A stretch of DNA of 9,920 nucleotides from Candidatus Coatesiibacteriota bacterium (lineage in GTDB: Bacteria > RBG-13-66-14): contig DAOVLG010000040.1 of the NCBI GenBank assembly GCA_030631385.1, forward strand, positions 1-9,920, given 5' to 3'. This document shows, piece by piece, positions 1 through 6,985 of this stretch. Made by a program: the position numbers and the translations under genes. Positions within the stretch are counted from its first letter, which is position 1, and every line of letters begins with the position of its first letter. The notes under the pieces were generated by a model. The model was given only the letters and a program-made list of their open reading frames with translations, had not been told where the DNA came from and ran no database searches.

Positions 1-27
1 AAGAGTTGTGATCCCTTTGTATTTATA

Positions 28-47
28 TTTACGATTCTTTACGATTC
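28..47. repeat. Perfect 10-base tandem duplication at the cinA stop
   Basis: TTTACGATTC occurs twice back to back (28-37 and 38-47). On the minus strand the second copy holds the last codons and TAA stop of cinA (GAA TCG TAA), and the first copy repeats them just downstream. The duplication does not change the protein. It looks like a simple replication-slippage event. Confidence 0.8.
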
Positions 48-1397
48 GTTGGGCTTCCAGTCAACCAGGCGGCGGCGCAGGGTGTCCAGGGCATGGATGA
101 CGGTCCGGCGGCGGACCAGCTCCCGATCGCCGGTGAGTTTGAGGTGACGGGCGAATAGGAAATGGCCGTCGGTATTATGGTGGATTCGGGTCCTCTTTAA
201 CTCGTTCAGAAGGCTACCCCGGCCTTCGGGCCAGCCGCTGAGCGTCCGCCTGCTTTGGGCCAGACCGCAGAAGACGGTCCCGACCGGCTTCTCCGGCGCA
301 CCCCCACCGGGACCGGCGACGCCGGTGGTGGAGAGGGCGATGTCGCAACCAAGCGTCTCCAGGGCTCCGAGCGCCATGGCCGCCGCGGTTTCACGGCTCA
401 CGGCGCCGTGTTTTTCGAGAACCTCGGTTGGCACGCCGAGGCGTGAGGACTTGACCTCGTTGGCGTAGGCGATGATTCCACCGACGAAATATTTCGAGCT
501 GCCGGGAATGTCGGTGATTTTTTTCGCTATACCGCCGCCGGTGCAGCTCTCGGCGGTTCCGAGCGTCAGGCCCAGCTCGACCAGCCTCCGTCCAACCGAT
601 TCGGCCAGAGTGACGCCGTCGTAGGCGTACACGCAGCCCCCGACAGCGCCTTCGATTCTTTTCCCCAGCTCCCCAAACCTCGACGCGGTCTTTTTTGTAT
701 CGGCGGCGATGAACAGGGTCAGGCGCAGGTCCACCAGGCCGTGGCGGGGGAGGAAGGCGAGCTCGATGCCGGCCTCGTCCAATTCACCCAAAACCCCCGC
801 ATCCCCCAGGCGCTGGGCGAGGACGCTCTCGGCTACGCCCACGGTGCGGATCGTGCGCTTGAGGCGCTCGTGCGGCCGGTCCAAAAGGTTACCGACTGCC
901 TCCCGGATCCCGGCCTCCCAGAGTTCCTCGACCTCCTTCGGCACACCGGGGAGAAGACACACGTGGCCGCCGACGGTGGCGGCGAGCTGCCCCGGCGCGG
1001 TGCCGGCGGGATTGTAGACGATCACGGCTCCGGCCATCTTGCGGTACTGGCTCTCGTTGATGACGGGCATCTCGATGGCACGCCGGGCGAAGACCTCGCG
1101 CACCCACCGGGCCTGTTCGGGGTCTACGACCAGCTCCCGTCCGATCTCCCCGGCCACCGCTTCGAGGGTGATGTCGTCCCGGGTGGGCCCGAGACCGCCG
1201 GTGGTGACCACCAGACCGGCTTCGATGAGACCCCGGCGGACGGCCCCGGCGATGGCTTCCGCCTCGTCGGGCACGCTGTACCGGAAAATCACCCGGATTC
1301 CGAGATCGCCCAGCCTTTTTCCTAAAAAGGCCGAGTTGGTGTCTACGGTGTCGCCGGAGAGGATCTCGTTGCCGATGGTGATGATCACCGCCTTCAC
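39..1397 (-). CDS. cinA: CinA: NMN deamidase / competence-damage protein
   Basis: The protein has 452 residues and two domains. The N-terminal COG1058 (MoaB/MogA-like) domain spans about residues 1-170, with IGNEILSGD at 8-16, TTGGLGPTRDD at 65-75 and LLPGVPKEVE at 148-157. The C-terminal PncC domain spans about 263-445, with TAESCTGG at 281-288, YANEVK at 311-316 and STTGVAGPGGG at 356-366. In this family the C-terminal domain hydrolyses nicotinamide mononucleotide to nicotinate mononucleotide plus ammonia (pyridine nucleotide salvage), and the N-terminal domain is linked to ADP-ribose hydrolysis. It should be cytosolic. The start is GTG: KAVIITIGNEIL is the usual family N terminus, and only a weak AAAGAG lies upstream. 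The gene begins 2 bases after the lipoprotein gene, so the two are probably cotranscribed. Usual length is about 410-420 residues. The excess is mainly a block at about 383-414, between GTVFCGLA and HLKLTGDRE, with no counterpart that I know in the family. Confidence 0.94.
   Translation of the reverse strand: MKAVIITIGNEILSGDTVDTNSAFLGKRLGDLGIRVIFRYSVPDEAEAIAGAVRRGLIEAGLVVTTGGLGPTRDDITLEAVAGEIGRELVVDPEQARWVREVFARRAIEMPVINESQYRKMAGAVIVYNPAGTAPGQLAATVGGHVCLLPGVPKEVEELWEAGIREAVGNLLDRPHERLKRTIRTVGVAESVLAQRLGDAGVLGELDEAGIELAFLPRHGLVDLRLTLFIAADTKKTASRFGELGKRIEGAVGGCVYAYDGVTLAESVGRRLVELGLTLGTAESCTGGGIAKKITDIPGSSKYFVGGIIAYANEVKSSRLGVPTEVLEKHGAVSRETAAAMALGALETLGCDIALSTTGVAGPGGGAPEKPVGTVFCGLAQSRRTLSGWPEGRGSLLNELKRTRIHHNTDGHFLFARHLKLTGDRELVRRRTVIHALDTLRRRLVDWKPNES
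156..251. repeat. Probable in-frame insertion inside cinA
   Basis: This stretch encodes CinA residues 383-414. It lies between the strand ending GTVFCGLA and the segment HLKLTGDRELVRRR, which normally follow one another closely. Its length as bounded here, 96 bases, is a multiple of three, so the frame is kept. It contains a hairpin: GGCC-TTCG-GGCC at 221-232, with an outer pair GGCT (212-215) and AGCC (233-236) across a five-base bulge. The left part (156-210) is visibly poorer in GC than the surrounding gene. The exact ends are a judgement from family alignment by memory. It could be an inserted dispersed repeat or a lineage-specific loop. Confidence 0.45.
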
Positions 1398-1399
1398 GA

Positions 1400-2194
1400 T
1401 TACTCTTTAGGCTCGGTTTCGGGCTCGGTGGGCTCTTCGTCGGAGATCTCCGTCACTTCCACCTCTACCGGCGTTGGTGCTTCAATCTCGGGAGGTCGGC
1501 GTCTACGCGCGTGGTATGCGGCCCGCTCCGCGTATCCGCCGGGCCACCGGACGGACCAGGGCCAGCCGGTATCGTCGAGCTGGAAAATATATCCCTGGGG
1601 CTGAACCTCGACCTCCAGACAGAGACGCTCGCCCCAGGCCGTCCCGATCTCGGACCACCCACCCGTTTTAAGCTCCAGCGCGTAATCGAAGCGCTGGCGC
1701 AGGTCCCGTGCGGGCAGTCTGTATTCCTCCTCGCTCCGCAGCTCGCAGGCGGCTAGGAGAACGGCGAGGGCGCCGGGGGAGGGCCCGTCGGTCAGAACGG
1801 ATTCAAATCGGGTCAGTCCGGGTCGGCCGACGGCCCTTTCCCCTCGACCCCGGGGCGGATGAACCGTCATCGTTACGACTCCCGGCAGTTGTCGGCCCCC
1901 GCTCCAGCCGGTACCGGTTTCGAGGGAGTACTCCACCCGCCAATGACCGGAGTCGCACCGGATCGTCTCGCGGCCCAGATAGTAGGGATCAGCGTTTCTG
2001 AAGGGTTTGATGAAGCACTCGAGGACGAGCGGTTCATCCAGGTCGTTCGGGATGCGCCTTTCCGGAACGCGCGAGTGCGCCCGCCTTGTATCGTCCGGTA
2101 AATCCGGCCCGTACTTTAGAACCGGCGACGGTCCACCGCAGCCGAGGATTATCAAGGATAAGCCTAGAAGAACCAAGTTTTTTACGTCCTCCAT
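1400..2194 (-). CDS. Putative lipoprotein of unknown function
   Basis: I do not recognise this 264-residue protein. It starts MEDVKNLVLL, with a short charged n-region, a hydrophobic stretch at 7-18 and a lipobox-like IILGC ending at Cys19. This predicts cleavage by signal peptidase II and membrane anchoring. The mature part is a globular-looking region with many Trp, Arg and Tyr residues (about 50-225), followed by an acidic Pro/Glu-rich tail from about 240 to the end. The reading frame is open upstream to a GTG at 2257, but that extension would cover the predicted promoter and put charged residues before the signal peptide, so I chose the ATG at 2194. A GGAGG at 2188-2192 lies just inside the ORF, which leaves a TTG start at 2174-2176 (residue 7) as an alternative. 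The gene is followed after 2 bases by cinA, so the two probably form an operon. Confidence 0.7.
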   Translation of the reverse strand: MEDVKNLVLLGLSLIILGCGGPSPVLKYGPDLPDDTRRAHSRVPERRIPNDLDEPLVLECFIKPFRNADPYYLGRETIRCDSGHWRVEYSLETGTGWSGGRQLPGVVTMTVHPPRGRGERAVGRPGLTRFESVLTDGPSPGALAVLLAACELRSEEEYRLPARDLRQRFDYALELKTGGWSEIGTAWGERLCLEVEVQPQGYIFQLDDTGWPWSVRWPGGYAERAAYHARRRRPPEIEAPTPVEVEVTEISDEEPTEPETEPKE

Positions 2195-2202
2195 GACTGC
2201 GA

Positions 2203-2231
2203 ATTTTAGCACAGGACCCGTTGACCGACAA
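2203..2231 (-). promoter_or_regulatory. Predicted sigma-70-type promoter for the lipoprotein-cinA operon
   Basis: Read on the minus strand, TTGTCG (2226-2231) is followed by a 17-base spacer and TAAAAT (2203-2208). The -10 matches the consensus at 5 of 6 positions and the -35 at 3 of 6. Transcription would start at about 2195-2197, almost on the ATG at 2194, so the message would be leaderless or nearly so. Confidence 0.5.
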
Positions 2232-2261
2232 GCGGTCCTACGGCGACGCGGGTACACCGAT

Positions 2262-2272
2262 TGTGGTAGACT
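2262..2272 (+). promoter_or_regulatory. Possible extended -10 element for metG
   Basis: TGTGGTAGACT contains a TG-type extension and TAGACT (2267-2272), about 53 bases before the metG start. No convincing -35 lies at the right distance; TTGACC at 2221-2226 is 40 bases away, which is too far. The 130-base divergent gap 2195-2324 must hold the metG promoter, and this is the best candidate I see, but it is weak. Confidence 0.22.
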
Positions 2273-2314
2273 CTATTCAGCGTTGTGACTATCGTCGCCG
2301 GGGTTTTGCAGCCT

Positions 2315-2319
2315 AGGAG
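2315..2319 (+). promoter_or_regulatory. Ribosome binding site that fixes the metG TTG start
   Basis: AGGAG at 2315-2319 is followed by five bases and then TTG at 2325. No ATG or GTG in frame sits at a proper distance, and the residues after TTG (SEKQKILVTSALPYANGPLH) are the expected MetRS N terminus. Confidence 0.8.
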
Positions 2320-2324
2320 AGGTT

Positions 2325-4418
2325 TTGTCCGAGAAGCAGAAGATCCTGGTCACCAGCGCCCTCCCCTACGCCAACGGCCCGCTCCACGTGGGCCAGCTCG
2401 CCGGCGCCTATCTCCCCGCCGACATCTTCGTCCGTTATCATCGGCGACTGGGGAGCGACGTGGTGTATATCTGCGGGTCCGACGAGCACGGCGTGGCCAT
2501 CACCCTCGCCGCCGACGCGCAGAACACGACCCCGAAGGCCATCGTTGATTTCCATCACCCCCGCCTGAAGCGGACCTTCGAGAGGCTCAATTTTACACTG
2601 GATTACTACGGGCGCACCTCCTCCCCCCTCCACCACGAGACCGCCAGGGCCTTCTTCCGCGTCCTGCACGACGCCGGCTATCTCTCCATCCACACCGGGG
2701 AGCAGTTCTACGATTCGAGCGCGGATCGCTGGCTGCCCGACCGGTACGTGGAGGGAACCTGCCCACACTGCGGCTTCGAGAACGCCCGGGGGGACGAATG
2801 CGAGGGCTGCGGCCGCTGGATCGAGGCCCGGACGCTCATCCATCCCAAGAGTAAACTGACCGGCGCCACCCCCGAGCTGCGGAATACCTCCCACTGGTAC
2901 TTCCGGCTCTCCGAGCTCCAGGACGAGGTCAAGCACTGGGTCGAGGCCAGGGACGCCTCGATGGGCTGGAAACCAAACGTGCTCAACTACTGTCGTTCCT
3001 GGTTCAAGGACGGCCTGAGGGACCGTCCCGTGACTCGGGACCTGGACTGGGGTGTCAAGGTTCCCCTCGACGGAGCCGAGGGCAAGGCGATCTACGTCTG
3101 GTTCGAGAACGTGCTGGGCTACGTCTCGAGCACCAAGGAATGGGCGGCGGAGCAGGGCGATCCCGAGAGGTGGAGAGAATTCTGGCTCAACCGGGACTGC
3201 CGTCTCTTCCACTTCATCGGCAAGGACAACATCGTCTTCCACGCCATCCTCTTTCCGGCGATGATTTTCGCCTACAACGAGGCGGTGGATGAGGCTGAAC
3301 GCTTCGTCCTGCCCGAGAATATTCCGGCCAACGAGTTTTTGAACGTAGAGGGGAAGAAGCTCTCGACCAGCCGCAACTGGGCCGTGTGGGTGGACGACGT
3401 GCTGGACGCCTTCCCCACCGACTACCTCCGCTACTACATGACCTTCTGTCTGCCCGAGACCCGGGACACCGACTTCAGTTGGTACGAGTTCGCCGAGCGC
3501 GTGAACTCCGAACTGGCCGACATCTACGGAAATCTTGCCAACCGTACCCTGGTCTTCATCCAGAGGTACTTTGACGGGGTGGTGCCGGAGCCAGGCGAGT
3601 CCGATGACGCCGCCAGGGTCCTGGGCAGCGAGGTGGCGCGCCTGGTCGGCGAGGTCGCCCGCAGCATCGAGGACTTCCGCTTCCGCGGGGCGGCCAAGCT
3701 GATGATGTACGTGGCCCGGGCCGGGAACAAATACTTCGACGAACAACAACCCTGGATTACCCGGAGGGAGGATCCCGCGGCCTGCGCCCGGACGATGTAC
3801 CACCTCTGTCAAACGTTGGCCTCCCTGGCCATCGTAAGCGAACCCTTCGTTCCCGCCTCAGCGGCGCGACTGGCGGAGCAGCTGGGAATTCCCCGCAAAA
3901 CTTACGAAGGCTGGCTCTGGGAGGACGCCGCGCGGGATGACCTCGTTCCCACCGGTACAAAGCTGGGCCGAACCGAGGTTCTCTTCACCAAGTTGGAACC
4001 GGAGGAGATCGAACGGCAGCGGGCCAAGCTGGGAAAGCCGCTGAAGACTCGAGAGGAGGGACCGGTGAACGTATTGCCGCTGTCCGAGGACCGGCTGGAT
4101 ATCGCCGATTTTACCCGGCTGGACCTCCGCGTGGCGCGGATTATCGCGGCCGAGCGGGTGCCCAAGGCGAAGAAGCTCCTGCGTCTCGAGGTTGACCTGG
4201 GTTTGGAGAAGCGGCAGATCGTCGCCGGCATCGCCGAGTTCTACGAGCCGGAAGAAATCGTCGGGAAGCTCATCGTGGTGGTGGTCAACCTCAAGCCGGC
4301 CAAGCTCATGGGCGTCCAGAGCCGGGGGATGCTCCTGGCCGCAACCACGGTGGAGGGTGACGGCCTGCGGCTCGTGACCCTGGACGGCGACATCACACCG
4401 GGTTCCAAGGTTTCGTAA
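2325..4418 (+). CDS. metG: Methionyl-tRNA synthetase with C-terminal tRNA-binding domain
   Basis: This 697-residue class I aminoacyl-tRNA synthetase attaches methionine to tRNA-Met in the cytosol. Visible elements in order are: the HIGH-type signature PLHVG at 19-23; GSDEHG at 51-56; a zinc knuckle with Cys146, Cys149, Cys159 and Cys162; FIGKDNIVFH at 297-306; the KMSKS-type KLSTS at 345-349; a helical anticodon-binding domain at about 390-560; and an EMAP-II/Trbp111-type OB-fold tRNA-binding domain at about 592-697 (DFTRLDLRVARI, VNLKPAKLMGVQSRGM). Length is near that of dimeric bacterial enzymes of this type. The start is TTG, supported by AGGAG five bases upstream. The gene is divergent from the lipoprotein operon. 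A 109-base gap with two hairpins separates it from the next gene. All catalytic signatures look intact. Confidence 0.97.
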   Translation: MSEKQKILVTSALPYANGPLHVGQLAGAYLPADIFVRYHRRLGSDVVYICGSDEHGVAITLAADAQNTTPKAIVDFHHPRLKRTFERLNFTLDYYGRTSSPLHHETARAFFRVLHDAGYLSIHTGEQFYDSSADRWLPDRYVEGTCPHCGFENARGDECEGCGRWIEARTLIHPKSKLTGATPELRNTSHWYFRLSELQDEVKHWVEARDASMGWKPNVLNYCRSWFKDGLRDRPVTRDLDWGVKVPLDGAEGKAIYVWFENVLGYVSSTKEWAAEQGDPERWREFWLNRDCRLFHFIGKDNIVFHAILFPAMIFAYNEAVDEAERFVLPENIPANEFLNVEGKKLSTSRNWAVWVDDVLDAFPTDYLRYYMTFCLPETRDTDFSWYEFAERVNSELADIYGNLANRTLVFIQRYFDGVVPEPGESDDAARVLGSEVARLVGEVARSIEDFRFRGAAKLMMYVARAGNKYFDEQQPWITRREDPAACARTMYHLCQTLASLAIVSEPFVPASAARLAEQLGIPRKTYEGWLWEDAARDDLVPTGTKLGRTEVLFTKLEPEEIERQRAKLGKPLKTREEGPVNVLPLSEDRLDIADFTRLDLRVARIIAAERVPKAKKLLRLEVDLGLEKRQIVAGIAEFYEPEEIVGKLIVVVVNLKPAKLMGVQSRGMLLAATTVEGDGLRLVTLDGDITPGSKVS

Positions 4419-4453
4419 AATGAGACCTTTGAAAAAGTCAATATATCGCACGT

Positions 4454-4499
4454 GGCGGGTGTCTACACCCGCCCGCGGGCGACTCTCGTAGGGTCGCCC
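4454..4499. repeat. Two adjacent GC-rich hairpins after metG
   Basis: Hairpin 1 has an 8-bp perfect stem, GGCGGGTG (4454-4461) and CACCCGCC (4466-4473), with loop TCTA. Hairpin 2 has a 7-bp perfect stem, GGGCGAC (4477-4483) and GTCGCCC (4493-4499), with a 9-base loop. Only three bases separate them. No T-run follows either one on the plus strand (the next bases are CTAAAAAATTT), so this is not a classical intrinsic terminator. The pair fits a dispersed palindromic element of the REP type and may stabilise the metG mRNA 3' end. The rest of the gap (4419-4527) holds an AT-rich patch near 4429-4447 and the GGAGAG ribosome site of the next gene. Confidence 0.7.
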
Positions 4500-4527
4500 C
4501 TAAAAAATTTGACCCGGAGAGCTGTCC

Positions 4528-5535
4528 ATGTCTAAAGGGAATGAACAGCGCGAGGTTCTTTTCGAGAAAGACTGTCCCGCTATGAACCTGGGGCGGGTGA
4601 TCGTTCTGGGTTTAGGCAACCAGGGACGGGCCCACGCCCTCAACCTGCGCGACAGCGGCGTCGAGGTGCACGTCGCCCTCCGCGAGGGGTCGGAGAGCGC
4701 CGAATCAGCACGAAACGAGGGTTTAACGGTGTGCCGGATTGCCGAGGCGGCCGAGGCCGATGTGGTTGTCTGGGCAATACCCGACGAGTCCATGCCCGAC
4801 GCGGCGGGTACTCTGGTCGGAATAAAAGACGGCCAGCTCTGGCTCTTCCTCCACGGCATGTCGGTGACCTGGGGCTGGATTGATCCTCCAAAAAACGCAG
4901 ACGTAGTTCTCCTCGCCCCCCAGGGTCCGGGCACCGCCTTACGTGAGCTCTACCAAGGAGGCGGCGGCCTGCCGGCGGTTCTCGCCGTCGAGACCGATTA
5001 CACCGGTTCGGCGAAAGAACGTCTGCTGGCCTACGCCCGGCTGGTTGGATGCGCCCGGGGCGGCCTCCTCTGGAGCAGCTTCCGCGAGGAGACCGTCGTG
5101 GATCATTTCGGTGAGCAGGCCGTGCTCTGCGGCGGCGTTCCGGCGCTGGTAAGGGCGGCCTGGGAGACTCTGGTCGAGGCCGGCCACGATCCCCATCTGG
5201 CCTACATCGAGTGTCTGATGCAGCTCAAGCTACTCACCGACCTGATGTATTCCTCCGGGGTGTCGGGCATGCGGCGGCGGATTTCCCAAACGGCGCTTTA
5301 CGGTGCGGCAACCGAGGGGGAGGGGGTTATCGGAGAGGAGACCAAGGAACTCCTGAAGAACCTTTTGAACCGCCTCGAATCGGGCGGGTTCGCCAAACAT
5401 TGGCTCGCCGCCTCCCGGGGAGGGGAGTGGCCTCGCGAGAGGAAACGCCTGGTCGGTGGCGGAGATTCCTTCGGGGACGCCGGTCGTTGGGTGCGGAAAA
5501 ATCTCCATTGGCCCGGGATCGGGGGGAAGAAATGA
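4528..5535 (+). CDS. Divergent ketol-acid reductoisomerase (IlvC) homologue with altered active site
   Basis: The 335 residues match short (class I) KARI across their length: a Rossmann domain with GLGNQGRAHALNLRDSG at 28-44, VALREGS at 49-55 in the NADPH-binding loop, HG at 109-110, and the knotted C-terminal domain with FREETVVDHFGEQAVLCGG at 185-203. True KARI converts acetohydroxyacids to dihydroxyacids in valine and isoleucine synthesis, using NADPH and two magnesium ions. Key residues kept are His109, Asp192, Glu196, Glu228 and Ser253. Two are changed: the family Lys of APKGPGH is Gln132 (APQGPGT), and the second Glu of the ECLHE motif is Gln232 (ECLMQ). ISDTAEYG is also altered to ISQTALYG. 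Classical KARI activity is therefore doubtful. GGAGAG lies six bases before the ATG. The stop overlaps the next start (ATGA), so the downstream membrane gene is likely coupled. No ilvB, ilvD or leu gene is near. Confidence 0.87.
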   Translation: MSKGNEQREVLFEKDCPAMNLGRVIVLGLGNQGRAHALNLRDSGVEVHVALREGSESAESARNEGLTVCRIAEAAEADVVVWAIPDESMPDAAGTLVGIKDGQLWLFLHGMSVTWGWIDPPKNADVVLLAPQGPGTALRELYQGGGGLPAVLAVETDYTGSAKERLLAYARLVGCARGGLLWSSFREETVVDHFGEQAVLCGGVPALVRAAWETLVEAGHDPHLAYIECLMQLKLLTDLMYSSGVSGMRRRISQTALYGAATEGEGVIGEETKELLKNLLNRLESGGFAKHWLAASRGGEWPRERKRLVGGGDSFGDAGRWVRKNLHWPGIGGKK

Positions 5536-6236
5536 ATGTTCAGTTGCCCACCACGCCCCCGATCCCCCAGATCTACTCCGTCGCCTACATCGTCGCCTTC
5601 GTGTTTCTCGTCATGGGGATCGCCGAGCAGTTCCGCTCCCGGGGCGTTATCTCCTCCATGGCGTCGCGGAAGATAGTGGGGCTCGGTGTGGTTCCGTGTA
5701 TCCTGGCCGGGCCGTGGCTCTTCACCGACTGGTACTGGGCGATATCAGCGCCGGCGCTTTTTTTAATCCTCACCGCCTTTTCGATGAGGTTCGGATTGAT
5801 CTCGAGCCTGGACGCCGAGCGGGGGCGCTTCGGCGCCGTGGCCTTCGCCATCGTACTCTGCGCTTCGGTCTTCATCGGCTGGTTCTTCACCGAGATGGGA
5901 CGTGAGCCGGATCTAAGGCCCCTCGCGGTCTTTTGCATCCTCCCCTCGATCTTCACCGACGGCTTTTCCTGCCTCATCGGCATGCGGTTCGGGCGGGGAG
6001 AGCTGATGCACGGCCGCTCGAAGATCGGAACCGCCGCCGGGATCGTGGGTGGTGTGTCGGCTTTCGTAGTCGTGAATCTCGTCTTCGGGTTCACCGGCTG
6101 GGTCCCCTACCTGCTCGGTATCGGCTTCGGGGTGGCGACCGGGTTTACCGAGCTCGTGAGCCCGATCCAGCTCGACAACCTCACCACGGGCGTCGTGGCC
6201 GGCATCGGCGGGTATCTAATCCTCACCCTGGGCTAA
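5532..6236 (+). CDS. Dolichol/phytol kinase-like membrane protein, degenerate paralogue
   Basis: This protein has 234 residues and about seven hydrophobic membrane segments (for example about 16-31, 68-84, 101-119, 129-142, 166-182, 190-204 and 218-233). It resembles the CTP-dependent prenol kinase / phosphatidate cytidylyltransferase superfamily (SEC59, VTE5 type) and is a clear paralogue of the next gene. The shared layout is RK at 46-47, DG at 143-144, a basic GR-rich stretch and SKIGT at 153-167, and TELVSPIQLDNL at 206-217. It departs from its paralogue at conserved points: RKIVG instead of RKVVH (the His is lost) and FTDG instead of WGDG. It may have another substrate, act as a partner subunit, or be inactive. 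The ATG at 5532 overlaps the upstream TGA by four bases, with GGGGGAAG just before it. The frame is open further upstream, but that part overlaps the KARI-like gene and is not hydrophobic. Confidence 0.8.
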   Translation: MNVQLPTTPPIPQIYSVAYIVAFVFLVMGIAEQFRSRGVISSMASRKIVGLGVVPCILAGPWLFTDWYWAISAPALFLILTAFSMRFGLISSLDAERGRFGAVAFAIVLCASVFIGWFFTEMGREPDLRPLAVFCILPSIFTDGFSCLIGMRFGRGELMHGRSKIGTAAGIVGGVSAFVVVNLVFGFTGWVPYLLGIGFGVATGFTELVSPIQLDNLTTGVVAGIGGYLILTLG

Positions 6237-6259
6237 AAAAAGACAAGGAGTGGGTTGAC

Positions 6260-6943
6260 ATGAACCAGTGGATTTCGTTGGTCATCTCCTACGGGGCCGT
6301 CTTCCTGATCGTCGGCGTGGCGGGTTTTTTGGCCAAAAAGGAGATCATCTCCGGCGAGGCGGCGCGCAAGGTCGTCCACATCGGGGTCAGCAACTGGATC
6401 GTCCTCGCCCTCTTCATCTTCCAGGACTGGTATTTCGCTATAATCGGCCCGGTCTCCTTCATCCTCATCAACTACATCTCCTGGAAGCTCGATCTCTTTG
6501 GCGGGATGGAGTCCGGGGACAAGAGCCCGGGCACGGTCTTCTTCGCGATAATCCTTTCGATTCTGACCTGGCACTTCTGGTGGCTCTATAACATCGGCGC
6601 CGGTGATTTCCGCTACATCGCGGTGTTGGGGATCCTGGTCCTGGGCTGGGGCGACGGCCTCGCGGCGGTCTTCGGGCATAAGTGGGGAAAGAAGAAGCTT
6701 GTAAATAACAAGACACTTGTCGGCACACTGACGATGTTCGTGGTGAGCGCCGTCGTGATCTTCTCGGTCCTGGGCTTCGCCGGCGCGCACAACATGCTGA
6801 CCAACGTACTGTTGGCCCTCGGCCTGTCCGCCCTTGGAACCCTGACGGAGCTTTTTACCCCAGGCGGCTGGGACAACCTCCTCATCCCCCTGGTCGTATC
6901 CTACGCCTATTACGGCTGGCTTCTCGCCGTAGGGGTTTTCTGA
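6260..6943 (+). CDS. Dolichol/phytol kinase-like membrane protein (CTP-dependent prenol kinase family)
   Basis: This 227-residue integral membrane protein has about seven hydrophobic segments. It keeps the motifs of the SEC59/VTE5-type kinases: RKVVHIG at 36-42, WGDGLAAVFGHKWGKKK at 130-146, NKTLVGT at 150-156 and TELFTPGGWDNL at 196-207. Family members use CTP to phosphorylate a prenol such as phytol, farnesol or dolichol, or belong to the related CDP-diacylglycerol synthases. The substrate cannot be told from sequence. AAGGAG at 6245-6250, nine bases before the ATG, fixes the start. An open frame further upstream overlaps the preceding paralogue and is rejected. It lies 23 bases after that paralogue and 42 bases before the phosphoesterase gene, so it is probably in the same operon. 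Confidence 0.85.
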   Translation: MNQWISLVISYGAVFLIVGVAGFLAKKEIISGEAARKVVHIGVSNWIVLALFIFQDWYFAIIGPVSFILINYISWKLDLFGGMESGDKSPGTVFFAIILSILTWHFWWLYNIGAGDFRYIAVLGILVLGWGDGLAAVFGHKWGKKKLVNNKTLVGTLTMFVVSAVVIFSVLGFAGAHNMLTNVLLALGLSALGTLTELFTPGGWDNLLIPLVVSYAYYGWLLAVGVF

Positions 6944-6949
6944 TAGAAT
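6944..6949 (+). promoter_or_regulatory. Possible -10 element before the phosphoesterase gene
   Basis: TAGAAT matches the -10 consensus at 5 of 6 positions and begins just after the stop of the preceding gene, in the 42-base gap. No good -35 is found 16-18 bases upstream (TTCTCG at 6921-6926 at best). If real, it would give the phosphoesterase its own transcript in addition to operon read-through. Confidence 0.25.
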
Positions 6950-6985
6950 GGCCCTCGTATCTTCAGCATCTGTGAGGGGTACCCG

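Noticed and set aside
741..1325. 194-residue plus-strand frame inside cinA
   Set aside because: It is antisense to a clear CinA and has no motif; it arises from codon bias in the GC-rich gene.
2221..2226. TTGACC as a -35 box for metG
   Set aside because: The nearest -10-like sequence (TAGACT, 2267) is 40 bases away. On the opposite strand these bases partly overlap the better-supported lipoprotein promoter.
2313..3812. 499-residue open frame on the minus strand, antisense to metG
   Set aside because: It is a shadow of the GC-rich metG coding frame: the composition is Gly/Val/Pro/His-rich with no recognisable domain, and metG itself is unambiguous.
4429..4447. Promoter for the KARI-like gene (TTGAAA at 4429, TATATC at 4442)
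   Set aside because: The two boxes are only seven bases apart, and neither has a partner at normal spacing.
4454..4499. Intrinsic terminator for metG
   Set aside because: Both stems are strong, but the following bases are CTAAAAAATTT rather than a T-run on the plus strand, and no minus-strand gene ends here.
5211..5531. Upstream extension of the first kinase-like membrane protein
   Set aside because: The frame is open but lies wholly inside the KARI-like gene in another frame, is charged and Arg-rich, and the ATG at 5532 has a proper ribosome site and the first membrane segment soon after.
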